Program-made: the position numbers and the translations under genes | The notes under the pieces: generated by a model | What the model saw: only the letters and a program-made list of their open reading frames with translations | What the model was told of the DNA's origin: nothing | Databases searched by the model: none | Source: Defluviitaleaceae bacterium | GTDB taxonomy: Bacteria; Bacillota; Clostridia; Lachnospirales; WQUN01 | Direction: 5' to 3' | Length of the DNA stretch: 45,729 nt | Assembly (NCBI GenBank): GCA_009780585.1 | Contig: WQZS01000024.1 | Span: forward strand, 1 to 45,729 | Shown: positions 15,158 to 23,525 of the stretch, in pieces | Position numbering within the stretch: the first letter of the stretch is position 1 | Layout of the letters: each line of letters opens with the position of its first letter

Positions 15158-15828
15158 AAAACATAATCATCGCGGGTGCAAGCAGAACCGGTAAAACAAC
15201 ATTGGCAACCAAAATAAACGAGGAATTGGGTTATTTCGTTATCAGCCTCGATAAAGTTGCCGCCATATTCGGAAGGGCATATCCGCAATTGGATGTCCGC
15301 CTTCATTGGGATTATGAAAAAGCGAGGGACAACTTCGCGCCGTTCCTCGGGCATTTTCTCGGTGTTTTTTCCGATGCCCGCTACGAAGATGAACAAAACT
15401 TAAAGGCGCGGAAAATAAAAGGGAACCGATTCGTGATGGAAGGGGCGTATTTTAATTTTGACCTCATATCATCCGTGTTGAATATGTACGACATAAAAAA
15501 ATTGAATGAACATTTCATACTTATAGGGTTGGCACAAAACAATAAAACAGCCGACGAATTCGTCCGCGATTTCAAAAAATACGATACCGAAGACGATTGG
15601 ACATACGGGTGGAGTGATGAAGAACTAAAGGAATATGCCGCTTCGCGGGCCATCCCGTTTAACCGGGAAATGACCGGCTTCTTAACGGAACACGGATTTA
15701 CGGTATATGATACGTCCGTAAATCGGGAGCAAGTTTTGGCCCAAATCATAAACGATATCAAGTCGCAAATTAACGTTGCAAAATGCCGTGTTGCTTCCGC
15801 CGAGGAGCAGGCGGTTGCGCTCTCTTGA
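15154..15828 (+). CDS. P-loop nucleoside/nucleotide kinase-like protein with an element-derived C-terminus
   Basis: 224 aa. Walker A GASRTGKT is at residues 8-15 in a MKNIIIAGASRTGKTTLA opening, as in small AAA/uridine-kinase-like ATPases. A lid region rich in charge and a conserved-looking WSDEELKEYAAS follow. The substrate is unknown. The last nine codons and the stop are supplied by a palindromic element that begins exactly on a codon boundary at 15799, so the original C-terminus may have been lost. It overlaps the CPBP gene by 4 nt. Confidence 0.75.
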   Translation: MKNIIIAGASRTGKTTLATKINEELGYFVISLDKVAAIFGRAYPQLDVRLHWDYEKARDNFAPFLGHFLGVFSDARYEDEQNLKARKIKGNRFVMEGAYFNFDLISSVLNMYDIKKLNEHFILIGLAQNNKTADEFVRDFKKYDTEDDWTYGWSDEELKEYAASRAIPFNREMTGFLTEHGFTVYDTSVNREQVLAQIINDIKSQINVAKCRVASAEEQAVALS

Positions 15829-15865
15829 AGGCGAAGTCGTTCGCCGCAACCGCCTGCTCCTCGGC
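15799..15865. repeat. 67-bp palindromic element at the 3' end of the kinase gene
   Basis: Perfect 21-bp arms (15799-15819 and 15845-15865) flank a 25-nt core. The core contains CTTGAAGGCGAAGTCG and differs from the rqcH core at only two of 25 positions, although the arms are different. A short inner stem GGCGAA/TTCGCC can form in the core. It is not followed by a T-run. Confidence 0.85.
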
Positions 15866-15942
15866 TGTAGAACGGGTATTGCGATGAAAATGTGGTTTAG
15901 TAAATTAACAAAAACAAACCGTATAGATAGGAAAGATGCGAT

Positions 15943-16614
15943 ATGACAAAAAAATTATTTCTGGCATCCTGGTTCGCGGGATCGGCAAGTTTGCTTCCCG
16001 CTTTCGCAAGGGAAGACTTAACCGGAAAAAAGGTAATATTCATTCCCACCGCCGGTTTGTATGAAATGCCGGAAGAATACCGAAAAGGCTTGGATTTTAT
16101 CAATAACGCGGACAGGGAAGCCCTCAAGAACCTCGGGTTTTCCGTCGAAGACTTGGACATTTCAAGCGAATCAACAGAAGCCGTTGAAAAAAGCATCTCC
16201 GGCGCCGACGCCCTTTTCGTGTGCGGCGGAAACAGCTTTTTCCTGATGCAGGAATTAAAACGCAAACAAGCGGATGCCATGATTGCCCGCCACATCCGGC
16301 AGGGCAAGCTCTATATGGGTACTTCCGCCGGCTCGGTTATCATGCAAAAGGATATAATTGACGACGGCGTTGATGACCCAACGCTTGGTTCGGCGCTTAA
16401 CGGCGATTTCTCCGGGCTCGGCTTCATTGATTTTTACCTGTACGTGCATTACGGGCACCATTATTTCGGCAACGACGACGAATGTTTGGAAAAATATTAT
16501 GCCAACCTAAACTATATAAAAATAGCCGACAACCAAGCCGTTACGGTCGACGGTGAAAAAATCGAAGTCCTTACCGCGCCCGAAAGCGAAATCCCCGAAT
16601 TCCCGACGCCGTGA
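15943..16614 (+). CDS. Type 1 glutamine amidotransferase-like / S51 peptidase family protein
   Basis: 223 aa, soluble. The nucleophile motif GTSAGSVIM (Ser in the elbow) and the earlier ALFVCGGNSFFLMQEL match the S51 family (dipeptidase E / cyanophycinase-like). The later YVHYGHHYF carries a His suited to the catalytic triad. It probably cleaves small Asp-containing or other peptides inside the cell; the exact substrate is unknown. It begins 78 bp after the palindromic element. A short hairpin (ACGGGTTAATACCCGT) shortly after the stop may end transcription weakly. Confidence 0.85.
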   Translation: MTKKLFLASWFAGSASLLPAFAREDLTGKKVIFIPTAGLYEMPEEYRKGLDFINNADREALKNLGFSVEDLDISSESTEAVEKSISGADALFVCGGNSFFLMQELKRKQADAMIARHIRQGKLYMGTSAGSVIMQKDIIDDGVDDPTLGSALNGDFSGLGFIDFYLYVHYGHHYFGNDDECLEKYYANLNYIKIADNQAVTVDGEKIEVLTAPESEIPEFPTP

Positions 16615-16826
16615 TTCCCGTACGGGTTAATACCCGTCCCTTGTTAAATACTTCCTTTCCGGTTGCATTGTATGTATAATAAAACGATGCTTTGCAATTT
16701 ATCACTTTTATTTCAACCAAATCAACCCGTTAACATTCGGTTGAGGTTAACCGCTTAAAATATCAAATGCAACTTCTGCTCTTGGCGAGCAAAAGTTAAA
16801 ATATGTACCACAATAGGAGATGCAAT

Positions 16827-19800
16827 ATGTTAGAAAAGCTAAGCGTACGCAAACCCTTTACCGTATTGGTTGGGGTTATTTTAATTACGGTGCTGGGCGT
16901 CGTATCGCTGATGAACACCTCGACGGACTTGCTGCCATCCATGGATTTGCCTTACACGGCGGTATTCACCACATACTTCGGTGCCACGCCCGAGCAAGTG
17001 GAACGCGACGTAACGATTCCGAAGGAAACAAGGATGAGTACCTTAAGCGGCATCGAAACGGTGCAATCGATTTCCAACGAGCATGTATCGATTATGATAT
17101 TGCAATTTACCGAATCCACGAATATGGACTCGGCATCGTTGGAAATCCGCGAAGCACTCGACATGATGATGCTGCCCGAAGGCGCGTCACGCCCCCGCAT
17201 GATCCGCATGAACCCGGAAATGCTGCCGATTATGACCGCCAACGTGTTTATGGCGGGTATGACCATCGATGAGCTGTCCGAATTCGCGCGGTACACCGTG
17301 GCCCCCGCTTTGGAAGGGGTGGCGGGCGTTGCCGTGGCCAGCCTTTCGGGCTTGGTGCAGAACCAACTGCACGTCGTTATCGAGCAGGAACGGATCGACG
17401 CGGTTAACGCGCAGTTGGAGCAGGCGATGAACGCCATGATAGCCGCCATGACGGAAGCGGCGATGGCCGAAGCGCAAGCCGCCATGGCCGTGATGCAAGC
17501 CGCCGCCCAAGCGCGTATCGAAGAAAATATAGCGGTCCATTTACAGGATTATATGATCAGCCTGTTGGAAACGGGCCATGACATGGAATACGCGCAAGCG
17601 CGGGTGGCGGAGGCGCAACCCCGCATAATCGAAGAAGTCACCCAAGAAATAATGGCGGAGCTGCAAGCCGAAATAGCCGCGCAGCAAGCCGCACACGGCG
17701 ATGCATCCGCGCGTGAAATGCCCGCCGCCGCCCTCCCCGCCGCCATGCTTTCCGTGGAAACCATCCACGGGATGCTCTTCGCGCAGAATTTCGCCATGCC
17801 CGCGGGGGCGGTTATTGAAGACGACCACAGTTACATGGTACGCGTGGGTGACCGTTTTACCGACTTGGATGAAATACGGAACATGCTCCTATTCGACCCG
17901 TCGCTGATGGGCCTTGTCGGCGTACCCGCGGTGCGCCTGTCCGACATCGCCGACGTGTTCGTTACCGATGACAGCCACCTTTCCTTCACCCGCGTTAACG
18001 GCAACCCCGCCGTTATGATTTCGATTCAACGACAGAGCGAATTTACGACGGCGGATATCGCTTCCGCTGTCAGGGACCGTATGGACGCGTTATCATCCGA
18101 ATACGGAGGCTTGGGCTTCGCTATCTTAATGGACCAAGGGGAAATGATCGGCATCGTCATCGGTTCGGTGCTTAATTCGTTACTTTGGGGCGGATTGCTC
18201 GCCATCGTGATATTGCTTTTATTCCTGCGGGATATCCGGCCGACGCTGATCGTCGCGGTTTCGATCCCCGTCAGTTTGTTGCTGGCGTTTGCGCTGATGT
18301 ATTTCACGGGTGTGAGTTTAAACATGATTTCCATGGGCGGGCTTGCGCTTGCGGTGGGGATGCTGGTGGACAACTCCATCGTCGTTATCGAAAATATCTA
18401 CCGTATGCGCCTGACCACCGACCGGAGCGCGGCGCGGGCCGCCGTTTCCGGCACCAAGCAGGTTGCGGGGGCCATCTTCGTCGCCAGCTTGACCACGATT
18501 TCCGTGTTTTTCCCCATCGTGTTTACGGGGGGAATCACCCGCCAACTGTTTACCGATCTGGCGCTGACCATCGGATATTCACTGATGGCCAGCTTGATTA
18601 TCGCGCTGACGGTCGTACCCGCGGCGTCCAGTTTAATGCTTAAGAACATGAAAAAGGACCAAGAGGGGCGACTGTTTACGAAGTTTGTGGATGGGTATGA
18701 AAAAGCCCTGCGCGTTGCCCTGCGTTTTAAATTACCCGTTCTGATCCTTGCCATCGCGGCGTTCGCCGCCACGCTTTGGGGGATTTCCCGACGCGGCATG
18801 GAAATGTTCCCCGACATGGCGATGGGGCAGATTTCCGTAACGGCACGGCTTCACGACGACGCGACCTTTGAAGAAGCGACGCAAGCCGCCGAGGCGTTTT
18901 CCGCGCGGGTATTCGAATTGGCCGACGTGGAGACCGTGGGTGTTTCCATCGGCGGCGGCGGCATGATGGGCATGATGGCCGCGAGCTTGGGTTTTGGCCA
19001 GTTCGGCGGCTTCGGCGGCCAAAGTACGACGATTTCCATGTATGTATTGACCGAGGATAACCGTACCCTTTCCCACGACGCGCTGGTAAACCGAATCGTA
19101 GAAATCGGCGAGGGGTTAGACTTAGAGGTAGAAGTCGACGGCGGCGATATGGGTATGGGTATGATGATGGGCGATTCAATTTCCATCCGCGTTGAAGGGC
19201 GCGAACTGGACGACATCCGCGACACGGCTATCGCCGTGGCTGATTTGATCCGCACCGTTGAAGGTACAACCAACGTCACCGACCTCATCGAGCGTGGCGC
19301 GCCCGAACTGCGTGTGGTAGTGGACAAAGATGCCGCCATGGCTCGCGGCCTAACCGTGGCGCAAGTATTTATGGCGGTTAACGAAGCCGTCACCGCGCCC
19401 CGCCGCACGATGAACATGACTTTGTCGGGCAGGTCATACGAAATCGTCGTATCCGACGGCGACTTCACTTCCCCCGATCGCTACGCCATCAAGGGTTTGC
19501 AAATCGCCACGCAAGGCGGTTACGTGACCCTTTCCGACATCGCCACAATCACCGAGGATATCGGCTTCACCTCCATCAACCGCATGAACCGCAACCGCTT
19601 CACCACCATCAGCGGCGAATTGGAGGATGGTTACAACGTTACGTTGGTGAACGCGGAAATCGAACGCCTGCTGGCGGATTTCGTGCCCGTAGGCAATACG
19701 CAGATAATTTTCGGCGGTGAGGCGGAGGCCATCGCCGACGCGATGAACGATTTAATCCTGATGCTCATCCTCGCGCTTGTGTTCATTTATTTGATCATGG

Positions 19801-20297
19801 TCGCGCAATTCCAGTCATTGTTGTCGCCCTTCATTATCATGCTCACCATTCCGCTGGCGTTTACCGGGGGTTTTGTGGCCTTGCTTATCGCGGGGATGCC
19901 CTTGTCCATCGTGGCTATGATCGGCCTCATTCTGCTGGCGGGCGTTTCCACCAACAACGGTATCGTGTATATCAGCCGCGTCAATCAGATGCGTTGGGAA
20001 GGGATGCCCAAGAAGGATGCCATCATCGACGCGGGGCGCAAGCGTATCCGTCCGATTTTAATGATGGCAATTTCCACGATTTTCGCCATGAGCGTGATGG
20101 CGATGGGCGTGGGCGAAGGCACGGAGATGATGCAGCCCATGGCGATCGCCATCATCGGCGGGTTGATTTACGCTACGGCCATGACGCTGTTCGTCGCGCC
20201 GATATTGTATGACTTGCTGCATCGGGATAAGGATGTTACGAAGGAGAATTTGGATGAACCTGATGAAATGACGGTTGTTGACGCGAGGATTGAGTAA
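16827..20297 (+). CDS. RND-family efflux transporter (AcrB/SwrC-like)
   Basis: 1156 aa. Proton-driven exporter of the AcrB fold, here without periplasm: helix 1 (residues 12-30), a large porter domain, helices around residues 440-620, a second porter domain and a second helix bundle near the end. DNSIVVIENIYR and GIVYISRVNQMR are the paired family signatures. The ATG at 16827 is chosen because AGGAG precedes it. Residues about 195-305 form an Ala/Glu/Gln/Met-rich coiled coil inside the first porter domain, unlike standard AcrB. A Gly/Met-rich loop lies near residues 710-730. No membrane-fusion partner is adjacent, as is usual for Gram-positive members. The substrate is unknown. Confidence 0.9.
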   Translation: MLEKLSVRKPFTVLVGVILITVLGVVSLMNTSTDLLPSMDLPYTAVFTTYFGATPEQVERDVTIPKETRMSTLSGIETVQSISNEHVSIMILQFTESTNMDSASLEIREALDMMMLPEGASRPRMIRMNPEMLPIMTANVFMAGMTIDELSEFARYTVAPALEGVAGVAVASLSGLVQNQLHVVIEQERIDAVNAQLEQAMNAMIAAMTEAAMAEAQAAMAVMQAAAQARIEENIAVHLQDYMISLLETGHDMEYAQARVAEAQPRIIEEVTQEIMAELQAEIAAQQAAHGDASAREMPAAALPAAMLSVETIHGMLFAQNFAMPAGAVIEDDHSYMVRVGDRFTDLDEIRNMLLFDPSLMGLVGVPAVRLSDIADVFVTDDSHLSFTRVNGNPAVMISIQRQSEFTTADIASAVRDRMDALSSEYGGLGFAILMDQGEMIGIVIGSVLNSLLWGGLLAIVILLLFLRDIRPTLIVAVSIPVSLLLAFALMYFTGVSLNMISMGGLALAVGMLVDNSIVVIENIYRMRLTTDRSAARAAVSGTKQVAGAIFVASLTTISVFFPIVFTGGITRQLFTDLALTIGYSLMASLIIALTVVPAASSLMLKNMKKDQEGRLFTKFVDGYEKALRVALRFKLPVLILAIAAFAATLWGISRRGMEMFPDMAMGQISVTARLHDDATFEEATQAAEAFSARVFELADVETVGVSIGGGGMMGMMAASLGFGQFGGFGGQSTTISMYVLTEDNRTLSHDALVNRIVEIGEGLDLEVEVDGGDMGMGMMMGDSISIRVEGRELDDIRDTAIAVADLIRTVEGTTNVTDLIERGAPELRVVVDKDAAMARGLTVAQVFMAVNEAVTAPRRTMNMTLSGRSYEIVVSDGDFTSPDRYAIKGLQIATQGGYVTLSDIATITEDIGFTSINRMNRNRFTTISGELEDGYNVTLVNAEIERLLADFVPVGNTQIIFGGEAEAIADAMNDLILMLILALVFIYLIMVAQFQSLLSPFIIMLTIPLAFTGGFVALLIAGMPLSIVAMIGLILLAGVSTNNGIVYISRVNQMRWEGMPKKDAIIDAGRKRIRPILMMAISTIFAMSVMAMGVGEGTEMMQPMAIAIIGGLIYATAMTLFVAPILYDLLHRDKDVTKENLDEPDEMTVVDARIE

Positions 20298-20360
20298 TAG
20301 CCGGTTGATTATCGTATAACCCTGTAATCCCGCCGCAGATATGGGCAAGCCATAGCGGCA

Positions 20361-20672
20361 TTGTGCGCGCTGTTGGATAAACAAAGCATGGTATTTTCAA
20401 TGGGTAAAGATATACCGCCTGACGATAGGATTACTACACATTACATCCATATCGTAAAAAATGGTGATACAGATTGGCGTGATTATATCGTTTTTCGGGA
20501 TTATTTAAACGCTGACGCTTCTGTTGCGAAAGCATACGAAACCTTGAAAATACAGTTGGCTTCTGAATATCCTTATGATAAAGGCAGATTGAAATATGTG
20601 GACGGAAAGAATGATTTTATCAGCAAAACATTACATGACGCTTTATTTTGGTTACAAAAAAATAAAAATTGA
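20361..20672 (+). pseudogene. C-terminal fragment of a GrpB-family (UPF0157) gene
   Basis: 103 aa open frame. THYIHIVKNG, DYIVFRDYLNAD, AYETLKIQLA and the closing K-FI-KTL are the second half of GrpB-family nucleotidyltransferase-like proteins, which are normally about 170 aa. The N-terminal half that carries the catalytic GSTSVPGL-type motif is missing and no matching frame is found upstream, where the RND gene ends 63 bp away. It is likely a remnant left by a deletion; an expressed short protein is not excluded. Confidence 0.7.
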
Positions 20673-20778
20673 TTGATGCAACATAGGGTTGCGCAAAAGC
20701 AAATTACGGTTGGTAGAGCGCAACCGCGAATAATTGTATTGTAAGCCTACAATTCATTCAAAAAGGAGATGTTGCGTT

Positions 20779-21339
20779 ATGGGATTTTCGGAAAAATTAA
20801 GAAACATTCGGAGGGAGAAGAACCTTTCGCAGGAGCAGTTAGCGGAATTGTTAAATGTCTCGCGGCAGGCTGTATCAAAATGGGAGCAAGATAACAGCTA
20901 CCCCGAAACGGAAAAATTAATTCATCTTGCGCAAAAACTGGATATATCTTTGGACGAATTGTTGCTTGATAAGCAGCCCGAAATTAAGAATACGCCTGAA
21001 CAGCAAAACAACCATACCGCTTTCGGCGAAAGGAGAATAACGGTTCGTTCATCTCTTTTTACCAAAAGCGGCGATTCATTCGGTGCATATTACAAATTCT
21101 CCATTCAAAAAAATCTTTTCGCCGGAAAAAATCAACCTAAATGTGTTCTTTGCGGAACAGACAGCAGTAGTTTTTTGGGCGATAACCTCGCTACCCTCGG
21201 TTGGTATGCAACAAGTGAAGACGCTCAAAAAGAAATTGACGAGATTTATAAAGCCATGCAAAAAGGCGATACGGTGTATGAACTTAAACATAACGCAAAA
21301 GTAAAAGAAAATTTTTTCAGCGTAAAACTTGCAAATTAA
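20779..21339 (+). CDS. XRE-family regulator with a C-terminal accessory domain
   Basis: 186 aa. Helix-turn-helix at residues 1-60 (EKLRNIRREKNLSQEQLAEL, SRQAVSKWEQDNSYPETEKL). A linker follows, then a domain of about 100 residues with FGAYYKFSIQKNLFAGK, CVLCGTDSSSFLG and a basic C-terminus that I do not recognise. The start at 20779 is fixed by AAAAAGGAGATG just upstream. It lies 45 bp before selA but is more AT-rich, so it need not be functionally tied to selenium metabolism. Confidence 0.85.
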   Translation: MGFSEKLRNIRREKNLSQEQLAELLNVSRQAVSKWEQDNSYPETEKLIHLAQKLDISLDELLLDKQPEIKNTPEQQNNHTAFGERRITVRSSLFTKSGDSFGAYYKFSIQKNLFAGKNQPKCVLCGTDSSSFLGDNLATLGWYATSEDAQKEIDEIYKAMQKGDTVYELKHNAKVKENFFSVKLAN

Positions 21340-21384
21340 ACGAATAGCATTAATATTATCAAGACAAGGTTTGCGTGGTTTATT

Positions 21385-22851
21385 ATGAATGAAATAACGG
21401 CTGCTTTGCTGAAGCAAATCCCGAAAGTCGATGAAATGCTCGCCCGCCCCGTGTTTGCGGGGTCGGGCGGGCATTTGCTTTTACAAGCCGTACGTCAGGT
21501 GCTGGACGAGTTGCGGGAAGGGATTTTGCACGGGGATGTAATAACAGTTCCTTCGTTTGAGGAACTGGAGAACTCTATTTTGTCGCTTTTGGAAAAAACG
21601 AACAAACCCCACCTGCGGCGCGTAATCAACGGTACGGGGATTATCCTGCACACCAACCTCGGGCGCGCACCGTTGGCGCGGGAAGCCTTAACCGCGGTAA
21701 ACGAAACCGCGCGGGGCTATTCCAACTTGGAATACGACATCGAAAACGCAACGCGCGGCAGCCGCCATTCCCATGTGGAGGGTTTACTCACGCAATTAAC
21801 CGGAGCGGAAGCCGCTATGGCGGTGAATAACAACGCCGCCGCGGTGTTATTGGCATTATCAGCGTTGGCACACGACCGCGATGTAATCATTTCGCGCGGG
21901 GAACTGGTGGAAATCGGCGGGTCGTTCCGCATCCCCGATGTGATGACGCAATCGGGTTGCCGCTTGGTGGAAGTAGGCACAACAAACAAAACGCACTTAA
22001 AGGACTACGAAAACGCGCTGACAGCAGGGGCACACGGGCGGGGGGATTCCATAAGGAGCGATTGCGTATCATCCGCGCGCCCTTTGCGCGGATTAGACGT
22101 ACAAGCGACGTTGGACATCCCCCCGCCCGCGTGCCCCGGGGCTATCTTCCGCGTACACGCCAGCAACTTTAAAATGTCCGGCTTTGTTTCACGCCCCTCC
22201 CTAAGCGAGCTTATCGGCTTATGCAAAAAAAACGGCATCCCGCTCATCGAAGACTTAGGCAGCGGAGCAATATTACCCGTCCACAACCAACCCACCGTGT
22301 CGGACAGTATCAACGCCGGAGCGGACATCGTAACCTTCAGCGGGGACAAACTGCTGGGCGGGCCGCAAGCGGGCCTTATCGTGGGGCGGGCGGAATTAAT
22401 CGGTAAAATGAAAAAACACCCCCTCGCGCGGGCGTTACGCATCGACAAATTAAGCCTTGCGGCGTTGGAAGCAACGCTTCGCTTATACCTCGACCCGGCA
22501 ACCGCGGTGCAAAAAATCCCGGCGCTGCGAATGTTGTACATTTCGGAAAGGGAATTATCGGAGAAAGCCAATCGCTTGCAAACCCTGCTGGGTACAGGTG
22601 AAATTATCAACGAACCTTCCCAAGCCGGCGGCGGCGCGATGCCGGAGGAAAACCTCCCCTCCGCCGCGGTTTCGATCAACCACCCCGATAAATCCGCGCA
22701 GGAAATTGAAGGTTATTTTCGTGAAAGCAATGTCCCCATCATCGGGCGTATTTCGCAGGGGCGGTTTTTATTAGACGTTCGGACGATTGACGAAGCGGAC
22801 TTCCCGCTAATCGCGGAACGGTATCATATACTTAACGGGGAATCGCAATGA
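21385..22851 (+). CDS. selA: L-seryl-tRNA(Sec) selenium transferase
   Basis: 488 aa. A PLP enzyme that turns Ser-tRNA(Sec) into Sec-tRNA(Sec) with selenophosphate. The PLP lysine is Lys322 in TFSGDKLLGGPQAG; NGTGIILHTNLGRAPL and NLEYDIENATRGSRHSHVE are also hallmark blocks. Residues 215-251 are an extra 37-residue stretch, encoded by a palindromic element, placed just before the conserved VHASNFKMSGF. Family proteins lack it, and the longer length fits an insertion. It overlaps the next gene by 4 nt. Its presence matches the UGA-encoded GrdA and GrdB in the window. selD and tRNA-Sec were not found here. Confidence 0.95.
   Translation: MNEITAALLKQIPKVDEMLARPVFAGSGGHLLLQAVRQVLDELREGILHGDVITVPSFEELENSILSLLEKTNKPHLRRVINGTGIILHTNLGRAPLAREALTAVNETARGYSNLEYDIENATRGSRHSHVEGLLTQLTGAEAAMAVNNNAAAVLLALSALAHDRDVIISRGELVEIGGSFRIPDVMTQSGCRLVEVGTTNKTHLKDYENALTAGAHGRGDSIRSDCVSSARPLRGLDVQATLDIPPPACPGAIFRVHASNFKMSGFVSRPSLSELIGLCKKNGIPLIEDLGSGAILPVHNQPTVSDSINAGADIVTFSGDKLLGGPQAGLIVGRAELIGKMKKHPLARALRIDKLSLAALEATLRLYLDPATAVQKIPALRMLYISERELSEKANRLQTLLGTGEIINEPSQAGGGAMPEENLPSAAVSINHPDKSAQEIEGYFRESNVPIIGRISQGRFLLDVRTIDEADFPLIAERYHILNGESQ
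22027..22137. repeat. 111-bp palindromic element inserted in frame in selA
   Basis: Matched arms of about 25 bp (22027-22051 and 22112-22137, G-rich) surround an inner hairpin (ATCCGCGC/GCGCGGAT). The length is 37 codons, so the frame is kept, and its first base is also the first base of codon 215. It shares TTCCATAAGGAGCGATTG and ACAAGCGACGTTGGA with the 185-bp intergenic element, and GGGGGATTCC with the rqcH element. Confidence 0.85.
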
Positions 22852-23525
22852 TTACGGAGCAATTCACGGGTCGGGCGGAGGCTTACGCAAATGCCCGCCC
22901 GGGTTATCCCAAGGAAGCGGTGGAGTACATCCACAGTCTTGCGCCGGAAGGTGCCGTATTCGCTGACATCGGCGCGGGGACGGGTAAATTTACGGAACTG
23001 CTCGCCCCGTACGGTAACAAAATATTCGCGGTTGAACCGAACGCGGACATGCGGGAACAATTACTGATTTCGCTTGCGCAGTTTACGAATACGGTAACCC
23101 TTGACGGTACGGCGGAAGCGACAAAAATCCCCGATAATAGTGTCGATGCCATCGTTTGCGCGCAATCGTTAAATAAGTTTAATTTGGATTTATTTCGAAC
23201 CGAATGTCGAAGAATCGGCAAATCCAACCCCATCGTGGTAACGTTGCACAACAGCACCATCGACGATATCCGCGCCAACGCGAATTATTTAAAATCCACA
23301 AGCGCGTTCTATAAAAATCCCGCCGTAAAGGAATTTCCCAACCCCGTTTATTTCACGCGGGAAAAATGGTTGTTATACCATTCGTCAATGGCGGGCGTCC
23401 CGCGGGAGACCGACGCGGGGTATGAAGCCTACACCGCCGAAATAAACGATTTCTTTGACCGCGGCAATATTGACGGATTACTCCGCCTTAATCTGATAAC
23501 AAAAATATACAGCGAGGCGATATGA
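22848..23525 (+). CDS. Class I SAM-dependent methyltransferase between selA and selB
   Basis: 225 aa. The nucleotide-binding loop [15 protein letters not shown] (about residues 38-52), the acidic residue in FAVEPN and the motif [12 protein letters not shown] fit small-molecule methyltransferases of the UbiE/Methyltransf_11 type. It overlaps selA and selB by 4 nt each (ATGA), so the three are translated as a unit. The substrate is unknown. A function tied to selenium (for example methylating a selenium compound) is suggested only by position; closely related proteins occur in many unrelated places. Confidence 0.85.
   Translation: MITEQFTGRAEAYANARPGYPKEAVEYIHSLAPEGAVFADIGAGTGKFTELLAPYGNKIFAVEPNADMREQLLISLAQFTNTVTLDGTAEATKIPDNSVDAIVCAQSLNKFNLDLFRTECRRIGKSNPIVVTLHNSTIDDIRANANYLKSTSAFYKNPAVKEFPNPVYFTREKWLLYHSSMAGVPRETDAGYEAYTAEINDFFDRGNIDGLLRLNLITKIYSEAI

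Noticed and set aside
20688..20732. GGTTGCGC/GCGCAACC pair considered as a tRNA-Sec gene or further element copy
   Set aside because: No cloverleaf, no TCA anticodon arm and no T-loop sequence; stem only 8 bp and the core sequences are absent.
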